DNA of 36,088 bases from Nitrosopumilaceae archaeon. GTDB taxonomy: Archaea; Thermoproteota; Nitrososphaeria; Nitrososphaerales; Nitrosopumilaceae. Below the pieces are notes generated by a model. The model was not told where the DNA came from and did not search any database. It was given only the letters and a program-made list of their open reading frames with translations. Where the stretch lies: NCBI GenBank assembly GCA_028279545.1, contig JANQNN010000004.1, positions 1 to 36,088 on the forward strand, written 5' to 3'. Position numbers and translations under genes: made by a program. Below are positions 14,962 through 22,127 of this stretch, piece after piece; position 1 is the first letter of the stretch, and the number at the start of each line of letters is the position of its first letter.

Positions 14962-16407
14962 TTGAACCTCAAAATTTCTGCTCTAGAATATGTAGAGCAG
15001 GTAAAAAACGGAGATATTTCAGCTGAAGATTTTGTTTCATCTTCAATAGATAGAATAAAAAATGTTGATGATAAATTACATGCGTTTCTACAGGTAAATT
15101 CTAAAGCCGTAGAACATGCGCAACAAATCGATAAAAAAATTAAATCTGGAGAAAAAGTGGGTCAATGTTTTGGAATGCCAATTTCAATAAAAGACAATAT
15201 TTGTATTAAACACTCAAAAACAACATGCGCATCAAAGATGTTAGAAAAATTTACGGCACCTTATGATGCAACTGTTATCTCAAAACTAAAACAAGAAGAT
15301 GCTATTTTTGTAGGAAAAGCAAATATGGATGAGTTTGCAATGGGATTAACTACAGAATTTAGTGCCTATGGTCCAAGTAAAAATCCATGGAACACCGATT
15401 ATGTGCCAGGAGGGTCCTCTGGAGGAAGTGCTGTTTCTGTAAGTGCCTTTGAGTGTATTGCATCATTAGGTTCGGATACAGGGGGCTCTGTAAGAAATCC
15501 TGCAAGCTTTTGTTCTGTTGTTGGATTCAAACCAACCTATGGATTGATTAGCAGATTTGGTTTGATTTCTTATGCAAATAGCATCGAGCAAATTGGTCCG
15601 ATAACTAGGACTGTAAAAGATACTGCATTTTTGTTAAACATATTATCTGGTTTAGATTCCAATGACAATACTACAATTGAAAATGGGAACCAAGATTATC
15701 TTGCTGACATTGATTCTGGAATTGAAGGAAAAAAAATTGGTATAATTCAAGAGATGATGGGAGAGGGTATCGACCCTTCCGTTCTTTCAGCAACCAATGA
15801 TGCTGTTTCAAAATTGGAAGGACTCGGAGCTGTTTGTGAAAAAGTCTCTATTGATATGGTAAAATACTCTGTGGCCTCATATTACACAATTACTGCAACA
15901 GAAGCTGGAAGCAATCTTGCTAGATATGATAATCTTCGCTATGGTTATGAATTCCCAGTGGAAGGATTTGAATTTAATTCCTACATTTCAAAGGCCCGAG
16001 CTAAATTTGGTCCAGAAGTAATTCGAAGAATGATACTAGGAGGATTTGTGCCCTCAGCAGGCCATGCGGGAAAATACTTTCTAAAAGCACTCAAGGTAAA
16101 AAGTAAATTAACAAAAGAAGTAAAAGATGCTTTTAAGAAATTTGATTATCTTATTGCTCCTACCGTTCCAGTTCTTCCTTTCAAGCTTGGAGAAAAGATT
16201 GATGACCCAATTGCGCTATTTTTGGTGGATATAAACACAGTAATGTCGAATTTATCTGGCATACCATCTATTTCAGTACCTTTTTCAATTTCAAACGGAT
16301 TACCCATAGGAATTCAATTATTAGCAAATCATGGCGAAGATAAATCGTTATTGCAAGCAGCAAAAGCCCTTGAATCTACAGTCAACCTTCCGGAGGTTCC
16401 AATTTGA
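14962..16407 (+). CDS. gatA: Asp/Glu-tRNA amidotransferase subunit A
   Basis: The 481-residue amidase-signature enzyme releases ammonia from glutamine for the GatB kinase site. The catalytic triad is complete: Lys77 (ISIKDN), cis-Ser152 (PGGSSGGS) and nucleophile Ser176 (GSDTGGSVRNPA). The spacing of 75 and 24 residues equals that of characterised bacterial GatA. It starts with TTG directly after the gatC stop and overlaps gatB by four bases (TTGA), so all three are translated as a unit. Confidence 0.96.
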   Translation: MNLKISALEYVEQVKNGDISAEDFVSSSIDRIKNVDDKLHAFLQVNSKAVEHAQQIDKKIKSGEKVGQCFGMPISIKDNICIKHSKTTCASKMLEKFTAPYDATVISKLKQEDAIFVGKANMDEFAMGLTTEFSAYGPSKNPWNTDYVPGGSSGGSAVSVSAFECIASLGSDTGGSVRNPASFCSVVGFKPTYGLISRFGLISYANSIEQIGPITRTVKDTAFLLNILSGLDSNDNTTIENGNQDYLADIDSGIEGKKIGIIQEMMGEGIDPSVLSATNDAVSKLEGLGAVCEKVSIDMVKYSVASYYTITATEAGSNLARYDNLRYGYEFPVEGFEFNSYISKARAKFGPEVIRRMILGGFVPSAGHAGKYFLKALKVKSKLTKEVKDAFKKFDYLIAPTVPVLPFKLGEKIDDPIALFLVDINTVMSNLSGIPSISVPFSISNGLPIGIQLLANHGEDKSLLQAAKALESTVNLPEVPI

Positions 16408-17807
16408 CAAAAATAGGATTAGAGATTCACTGTCAATTAACAAAGCTTGAAAGTAAGTTATTTTGTTCATGTAAGGCAAATTATCGAGAGCAAGAAATCA
16501 ATTCTAACGTGTGTCCGGTTTGCATGGGCTTGCCTGGAACATTACCAAGAATTAACCAAAAAGCCATTGAAAAAGCAACAATAATTGCAATGGCTCTAAA
16601 TTGTAGCACTCCAGAAAAAATTGCTTTTTTTAGAAAAAATTATTTTTATCCTGATCTTCCAAAAAACTTTCAGATTACTCAGCTAAACATCTACGGAGAT
16701 ACGAGCGTTGGCGGGACAGGCTCCATCATGGTTGGAGATAAAAAAATACGAATCACAAGGGTTCAATTAGAAGAAGACCCTGGGAGGCTGATTTATGAGG
16801 GAAGTTCTTCTAAAAATCAAATTACTTTAGTTGACTACAATAGAGCTGGAACCCCACTGGTAGAAATTGTAACTGAACCTGACTTTGAAAATCCAAAACA
16901 GGTTAGAGAATTTCTAAACATTTTATCTGATTTACTTGAAAACCTAAATGTTTCAGACCCTAGTTTGGAAGGAGCAATGAGAGCTGATGCAAATGTTTCA
17001 ATAGAGGGAGGTAATAAGGTTGAAATTAAAAACATAGGGTCTTTTCATGATTTAGAAAAAGCAGTTCATTTTGAAATAACAAGACAAGAAAGTCTTCATT
17101 CTAGAGAAATACCAATTATTCAAGAAACTCGACATTGGGATGACAAACGAAAGATTACAATTTCTTCCAGGTCAAAAGAAGAAGAATTAGATTATCGATA
17201 TTTTCTTGAAGGGGATATTCCTTGGATAAAAATTGATTCAGATACTAGAGAAAAATTAAGATCAGAAATGCCTGAGAGTATTAGTTCCAAAAAAAATCGG
17301 TATATTTCAGAATATGGAATTCCTGGCCAGGTAGCTGATGTATTGTCATCAGATAAATTTTATTCTGATTTATTTGACAAATCACATTCACAAACTAATG
17401 CAAAAGAGGTTGCAAATATTATAACAACTGACCTTATGGGACTAGTCGATACCAGAGAAAAAAGAGAACAATCCAAATTAACACCCGAACATCTAAAGGA
17501 TCTTGCAGATTATATTCAAGAGGGGAAATTATCAAGAAGTTCTGCAAAAAATGCATTATATGAGATTGTAAAAAGCGGAAAAAAACTTTCACAAACAATA
17601 ACAGAATTAGATTTAGGAAACTTGTCTAATGAAGATGAATTATTAAAAATAATCAAACAGGTAATTTCAGAAGAACCTAAAGCTGTTGAGCAAACTAAAT
17701 CAAACCCTCAAACAATTAATTTCCTTGTGGGTAAGGTTATGCAAAAAACAAAGGGAAAGGCAGATCCCAGTTTAACTTTGAATCTTCTAAAAAAAGAAGT
17801 TGAGTAA
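16404..17807 (+). CDS. gatB: Asp/Glu-tRNA amidotransferase subunit B
   Basis: The 467-residue GatB activates the tRNA-bound acid group with ATP and receives ammonia from GatA. The N-terminus has GLEIHCQL, and the zinc-type cysteines in CSCKANYREQEINSNVCPVC (residues about 22-41). The core motifs FFRKNYFYPDLPKNFQITQ and LEEDPGRL, YRYFLEGDIPW and a C-terminal YqeY-type tail (HLKDLADYIQEGKLSRSSAK) follow. It is GatB, not archaeal GatE: there is no AspRS-like insert and gatA/gatC are adjacent. The TTG start at 16404 is preceded by a canonical Shine-Dalgarno GGAGGT (16392-16397), 6 bases away. Confidence 0.96.
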   Translation: MTKIGLEIHCQLTKLESKLFCSCKANYREQEINSNVCPVCMGLPGTLPRINQKAIEKATIIAMALNCSTPEKIAFFRKNYFYPDLPKNFQITQLNIYGDTSVGGTGSIMVGDKKIRITRVQLEEDPGRLIYEGSSSKNQITLVDYNRAGTPLVEIVTEPDFENPKQVREFLNILSDLLENLNVSDPSLEGAMRADANVSIEGGNKVEIKNIGSFHDLEKAVHFEITRQESLHSREIPIIQETRHWDDKRKITISSRSKEEELDYRYFLEGDIPWIKIDSDTREKLRSEMPESISSKKNRYISEYGIPGQVADVLSSDKFYSDLFDKSHSQTNAKEVANIITTDLMGLVDTREKREQSKLTPEHLKDLADYIQEGKLSRSSAKNALYEIVKSGKKLSQTITELDLGNLSNEDELLKIIKQVISEEPKAVEQTKSNPQTINFLVGKVMQKTKGKADPSLTLNLLKKEVE

Positions 17808-17810
17808 AAA

Positions 17811-18074
17811 ATGGAAGTGCTATCCACAGAAGAAATTAAATTCATCAGAATTTTAGCAAGCTCTGATTCTACTACAATACAAAAAGGAATGGATCCACCC
17901 ACAAAAAAATTTTTGGTTTCTCATATAGGCAAAATTTTACAAGAATATTATAAAGAAAAAACCACCCAAAAACCTCAAAATTGGATTAAAAAATTTGAAG
18001 AGGCTGAAATTTCAGAAGAGGATGTAAAGGCAGCAATTGCATGTATCAGGAGATTAGGGGTAGATATTTTTTAA
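17811..18074 (+). CDS. Small protein in gat operon, unknown
   Basis: This 87-residue soluble helical protein starts with ATG only 3 bases after the gatB stop, so it belongs to the gatCAB transcript. Visible features are STEEIKFIRILASSDSTTIQ, a basic KEKTTQKPQNWIKKFEEAE stretch and an acidic/hydrophobic end (EEDVKAAIACIRRLGVDIF). There is no transmembrane segment or catalytic motif. I do not recognise a named family. Its tight coupling suggests a link to aminoacyl-tRNA maturation, which is inference from position alone. Poly-T stretches (18084-18109) after the stop may terminate the operon. Confidence 0.75.
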   Translation: MEVLSTEEIKFIRILASSDSTTIQKGMDPPTKKFLVSHIGKILQEYYKEKTTQKPQNWIKKFEEAEISEEDVKAAIACIRRLGVDIF

Positions 18075-18114
18075 ATTAAAAATTTTTTACTGATAGATTT
18101 TTAAAAAAAACAAA

Positions 18115-20043
18115 TTGTCTAATTTTGAATTTTTCCCAACAGAAGATCAAAAAACAAATTGTAATATTTACAAATTTATGAAACTTTATGGAATATCGTC
18201 TCTTGAGGAATTATCCCAAAAAGCAAATATGGATTCTGAATGGTTTTGGGAGAAAGTTGAAAAATATGTTGGAATAGTTTGGGACAAATCATACACCAAA
18301 GTATTAGATTTATCAAAAGGATTTGCCTTCCCTACTTGGTTTGTAGATGGAAAAACTAACATTTACAAATCATCTGTAGAAAAAATTTTAAAAACAAACC
18401 CAAACAAAGTAGCATACGATTTTGTTTCTGAAGATGGAGTAACTTCACAACTAACTTATTTAGAATTGGATAAAAAAGTATCCAAACTAGCTAACGCATT
18501 AAAATTCTTAGGTGTAAAAAGAGGAGATGTTGTTGCAATTTATCTTCCAATGATTGAAGAGTCAATATTAGCAATTCTTGCCTCAGCTAAAATTGGCGCA
18601 ATTCAAACAATAATTTTTTCAGGGTATAGTTATGAATCACTTCAAATAAGATTGCAAGATTGTAAAGCAAAAATTCTTTTTGTAAGTGACGGGTTTCAAA
18701 GAAAAGGAAAAGCAATCTCTCAAAAAAACATAATTGATAAGGCAATAGAAAACACAGAAATTGAAAAAATCATCGTAGTGCCTTACAAGGGAATTGACTC
18801 GTATGAAATTTCAGAAAATGTCTTATCATATCCCAATTTAGTTTCTTCTCAACCTGAAGAATGTATAACAGAAATTATGAATTCAGAAGACCCATTATTC
18901 ATTTTATACACCTCTGGTACAACCGGAAGGCCTAAAGGTGTTGTTCATGTTCATGGAGGGTTCTCTGTCTTTGCTGGTCACCAGTCAGCTTTTTTGATTG
19001 ACACAACCAAAAATGATGTTATTTTATGGCCTGCAGATATTGGATGGATAACTGGAATTGTTTGGAACGTTTATGGACTTTTAATCCAAGGTGCAAGGGC
19101 GGTTATTTATGATGGAGCCTTAGACTTTCCAAATTTTAATCGAATTTGGGACATGTTACAAAATTACAAGGTAAACATTTTTGGAATTTCTCCCACAGCT
19201 GTTAGGTTATTTAAAAAAAATAACATTGATCCCTTAGAATCTCATCAATTACAAAATTTAAAAAATATTCCAACAACTGGAGAACCCTTAGATGAAGAAT
19301 CTTGGAGATGGCTTTTTGAAAAGGTAGGAAATAAAAAAATTCCAATTATGAATTTGTCCGGAGGGACTGAAATTGGTGGAGCAATGCTTTCTGTCTTTCC
19401 AGGAATGAAATTAAAACCATCAACAGTTGGGATTCCATGTCCAGGAATTAATGTAGATGTCGTTGATGATCATGGAAACTCAATTAGGGAAAAAGATGGA
19501 TTTCTTGTAATTAAATTTCCTTGGCCTTCTATGACAAGAAGTTTGTTAAATAACGATAAAAAATATTTAGAAACTTATTGGTCTCGTTTTGAAAATGTCT
19601 GGTTTCATGGAGATTATGTTTTTGTAGATAAGGATGGTCTTTGGTACATGAAAGGCAGAGTAGATGACGTTATCAATGTTTCAGGACACAGAATGAGTAC
19701 TGCTGAAATTGAACATGTAGCAATTAGTCATAAAAAAATATCAGATGCCGCTGCAATTGCAGTTCCTGATAAAATAACAGGTGAAGCAATTATTTTATTT
19801 ATTGTAGCTGAAGAAAAAAATGAGGAAAAATTAGATGTAGAAATTATTAAATTTATTTCTGAAAAAATTGGAAAAATTGCAAAACCAAAATTTGTTTTTG
19901 TCATTTCTAGTCTTCCAAAAACAAGAACCGGAAAAATTATGAGAAGATTACTCAAATCAAAATTACTTGGGTTTAGTTTAGGAGATTTATCGTCGCTTGA
20001 AAATCCTCAAGTTTTGGATGAAGTCACTAAATTAGATAATTAA
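18115..20043 (+). CDS. AMP-forming acyl-CoA synthetase (acetyl-CoA synthetase family)
   Basis: The 642-residue enzyme has the acetyl-CoA synthetase layout: WFVDGKTNIYKSSVEK in the N-terminal part, the P-loop YTSGTTGRPKGVVHVHGG, the hinge motif MKGRVDDVINVSGHRMS, and catalytic Lys607 in KTRTGKIMRRLL. It joins a carboxylic acid to CoA with ATP to AMP. At the acyl-pocket position where acetate-specific enzymes have Trp (WWQTETG), it has Gly416 in NLSGGTEIGG, so a larger acid than acetate is likely. In Metallosphaera the same Trp-to-Gly change is reported to allow 4-hydroxybutyrate. However, characterised thaumarchaeal 3HP/4HB ligases are ADP-forming, so the substrate is open. It starts with TTG. 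Confidence 0.88.
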   Translation: MSNFEFFPTEDQKTNCNIYKFMKLYGISSLEELSQKANMDSEWFWEKVEKYVGIVWDKSYTKVLDLSKGFAFPTWFVDGKTNIYKSSVEKILKTNPNKVAYDFVSEDGVTSQLTYLELDKKVSKLANALKFLGVKRGDVVAIYLPMIEESILAILASAKIGAIQTIIFSGYSYESLQIRLQDCKAKILFVSDGFQRKGKAISQKNIIDKAIENTEIEKIIVVPYKGIDSYEISENVLSYPNLVSSQPEECITEIMNSEDPLFILYTSGTTGRPKGVVHVHGGFSVFAGHQSAFLIDTTKNDVILWPADIGWITGIVWNVYGLLIQGARAVIYDGALDFPNFNRIWDMLQNYKVNIFGISPTAVRLFKKNNIDPLESHQLQNLKNIPTTGEPLDEESWRWLFEKVGNKKIPIMNLSGGTEIGGAMLSVFPGMKLKPSTVGIPCPGINVDVVDDHGNSIREKDGFLVIKFPWPSMTRSLLNNDKKYLETYWSRFENVWFHGDYVFVDKDGLWYMKGRVDDVINVSGHRMSTAEIEHVAISHKKISDAAAIAVPDKITGEAIILFIVAEEKNEEKLDVEIIKFISEKIGKIAKPKFVFVISSLPKTRTGKIMRRLLKSKLLGFSLGDLSSLENPQVLDEVTKLDN

Positions 20044-20115
20044 AATCTCGTATAGAATAATTTTTGTAAAAAATTGTTTCAAGATGTTCGGTATTCTTTT
20101 TAGGGTTACTCTATT

Positions 20116-20805
20116 TTATCCCAACCCAACAAAGTTGAATATAATATCACCAAACAACAATTGAACGATAAATCCTCCTAGAATAAAGATCATAAATGGT
20201 AAACCCGGAGTAACCCATGTATCAGGAGTTGTACAATACTCAGCAGAATCTGAATTATGCATAGCAATATTCAATGTCTTTTTTTTACCTACTTGTCTTT
20301 CTAAAGAAAAACTGTATTTGGGGTTTTTTGCCCTATATCCAATGAACATTGCCAGAGCTTTCTTTGATGTTGACTCATCAAATCCCATGAAAATGTTTTT
20401 CTTTTGCAAAATAAGTAGAGAGTTTCTTATAAAATTAATTATCATTGGAGTAATAGAAAGCAGGGCACTGTTTACCAATATCGAAAATGGACTGATTGGT
20501 GATTCAGAGAAAGTAGCCATAGGTGCCAATGCAGATAATACTATTAATCCCAATGCATCAGCTCCTCCAAATAACCCAAATCTCCACAACAACAATACTA
20601 ATGGAGCAACAATTAAGGAAAAACCTACCCCAATTGCAGCCTGAATTAAATCAGGTTCTAAGAACAATAGCGCTACAGAAATTCCCCCAAAAATCATCCA
20701 CCATAAATCAGATATTTCTCGAGTTCGAATATCAATAATGGTAACCGAAATTAACATTACTAAGGCAGCCAAAATTCTGATTTGAAAAATATCTATTTCA
20801 ATCAT
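20116..20805 (-). CDS. Archaeal prepilin peptidase (A24 family, class III signal peptidase)
   Basis: The 229-residue integral membrane protein has the two aspartates of A24 peptidases: Asp25 in IIDIRTREISD and Asp83 in FGGADALG, the GxxD-type motif. It has about five to six helices. Such enzymes (FlaK/PibD type) cleave class III signal peptides just before the hydrophobic stem of archaellins and pilins. Three candidate substrates are encoded further right (28371, 32982 and 33428), so it is likely to serve this pilus locus. It begins with ATG at 20805. A TrmB-type regulator gene lies 29 bases upstream on the same strand. Confidence 0.9.
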   Translation of the reverse strand: MIEIDIFQIRILAALVMLISVTIIDIRTREISDLWWMIFGGISVALLFLEPDLIQAAIGVGFSLIVAPLVLLLWRFGLFGGADALGLIVLSALAPMATFSESPISPFSILVNSALLSITPMIINFIRNSLLILQKKNIFMGFDESTSKKALAMFIGYRAKNPKYSFSLERQVGKKKTLNIAMHNSDSAEYCTTPDTWVTPGLPFMIFILGGFIVQLLFGDIIFNFVGLG

Positions 20806-20834
20806 TGTGAAAATCTCATTTGATAATTTTTCTA

Positions 20835-21347
20835 TTAATTTTCAAATTTTTCAGATTTTTCTCGCAGCTCTTCCAAATTTCTTTTAAAGCTAGATTTCAT
20901 TTTAGTAGAACCGTTATATTTTTTCATTTGTGATTTGAATTTTAACAAATCTGATTTTTTTAAGCCTCTTATTTTTTGGAATGAATTCCATAAATCCGTC
21001 ATGTCGTATTTCAACAGCTTTAACTCCTCAATTTTTTTGAGTTGGTTATCAATAATTGCATCAATTGCTTGTTCAATCACTACTGCAGAAAATCTGGTGG
21101 GTCTTTGAATTGAAGAAATTACTATTCCTTTACTTTCAAGGGTTGACAACAAATGATAAGTTTCAGTTCTAGGAATTCCCTCTTCTTGAGATATTTTAAT
21201 TGCTTTTGAAGGACCATTTTTACTCAAATATAGATAAATTCTTGATTCGTTGTTTGTTAAACCAAAATCACGTAAACGTTCCTGAAGAACTTGTAGAAGT
21301 TCATCCTGATTACTTTTACTATGAGAGATTGGTTGCTCTGTTCCCAT
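20835..21347 (-). CDS. TrmB-family transcriptional regulator
   Basis: This 170-residue protein has a TrmB-type winged helix (about residues 15-95). Its recognisable parts are LRDFGLTNNESRIYLYLSKNGP, KAIKISQEEGIPRTETYHLL and STLESKGIVISSIQRPTRFSA, followed by a helical dimerisation coil (QLKKIEELKLLKYDMTDLW) and a lysine-rich end. There is no sugar-binding C-terminal domain, so it is a short TrmB variant. I chose ATG at 21347 (MGTEQPIS) rather than the longer frame beginning 81 bases upstream, because that extension runs through the divergent promoter. Position next to the prepilin peptidase and divergent from the response regulator suggests control of the pilus genes. Confidence 0.85.
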   Translation of the reverse strand: MGTEQPISHSKSNQDELLQVLQERLRDFGLTNNESRIYLYLSKNGPSKAIKISQEEGIPRTETYHLLSTLESKGIVISSIQRPTRFSAVVIEQAIDAIIDNQLKKIEELKLLKYDMTDLWNSFQKIRGLKKSDLLKFKSQMKKYNGSTKMKSSFKRNLEELREKSEKFEN

Positions 21348-21459
21348 AAATTGTAATATTCTAAATGTAACATAAGCGAGAACATGTCTTTTTAAAATAC
21401 AGACAAAATTTTTGAGCCTAAATGACAACTTTTTATTAAATGCATGTAAAAAAGCAATA
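21348..21459. promoter_or_regulatory. Divergent promoter region, TrmB gene / response regulator
   Basis: The 112-base interval separates the divergent starts of the TrmB-type gene (ATG 21347) and the response regulator (TTG 21460). A TATA-like tttttattaaat (21430-21441) lies about 25 bases before the TTG. On the minus strand a tttagaata-type box lies about 20-25 bases before the TrmB ATG. Both mRNAs may be leaderless. Shared regulation is possible. Confidence 0.45.
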
Positions 21460-22107
21460 TTGATTCGTGCTGTGGTGGTTGATGATGAAAAAGATACTCT
21501 TCAGCTATTTACTGAATTGCTAACAAGTAATGGAATTAAGGTAGTTGGGAAAGGATACAATGGCCAAGATGCAGTTTTTTTGTTTCAAAAGTTAAAACCT
21601 GATGTGTTGTTTTTAGATATTTTAATGCCAATTTATGATGGAGTTTTTGCAATGCAGAAAATACGTGACACAAATCCAGATGCCAAAATTATTGTCATTT
21701 ATGATAAATTAAGTATTGAAAAAGAAATGGAGGTAAATAGGCTGAAACCTTCAGCAATTATTAGAGAACCAATTGATGTTAATGAAATTTTGCGGAAAAC
21801 GCATAAACTTTGCGTGCCTTCGGGAGATTCGCTTGATTTGATGAAAAAAACAATTGTGGTGCTAGCCATGAAAAATACGTTCTTAGAATTGGGATTAGAA
21901 GAATTTGATAAAATTGTTTTGCTGTTGCAAAAAGACCATAATTGTTCCTTGGAAGATTGCTATGAAAACCCTGAAGCCTTAAAACAAGTTTTGAAAGATT
22001 TGTTTGGTGATTCGTATAATGAAATCATGAGCTCATTAAAAGAAAATATTAAAAATATCTCGTCTCATAAATCAACTGAGAATTTCCTAAATGTATTGAG
22101 TAGTTAA
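21460..22107 (+). CDS. Response regulator with atypical receiver and shared C-terminal output domain
   Basis: I chose TTG at 21460 (LIRAVVVDDE) because the receiver fold begins there and a TATA-like box lies about 25 bases upstream, giving 215 residues. Residues 1-120 form a CheY-like receiver with acidic pair D8-D9 and phosphoacceptor D53 (LFLDILMP). The usual Thr/Ser of strand 4 is Tyr81 (IIVIYDK) and the usual Lys of strand 5 is Glu103 (IREPID), so signalling is likely altered. Residues ~135-215 form a helical domain (LELG..., LEDCYENPEALKQVLKDLFG) that matches residues 349-428 of the AAA+ ATPase at 30810 at about 30 of 80 aligned positions. It may belong to the thaumarchaeal NitrOD-type output domains; that is from memory. 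Confidence 0.85.
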   Translation: MIRAVVVDDEKDTLQLFTELLTSNGIKVVGKGYNGQDAVFLFQKLKPDVLFLDILMPIYDGVFAMQKIRDTNPDAKIIVIYDKLSIEKEMEVNRLKPSAIIREPIDVNEILRKTHKLCVPSGDSLDLMKKTIVVLAMKNTFLELGLEEFDKIVLLLQKDHNCSLEDCYENPEALKQVLKDLFGDSYNEIMSSLKENIKNISSHKSTENFLNVLSS

Positions 22108-22127
22108 TCAACAAAAGTAAAAACTAA

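Noticed and set aside
20318-20738. Plus-strand open frames inside the prepilin peptidase gene
   Set aside because: They are antisense to a protein with both catalytic aspartates and membrane helices.
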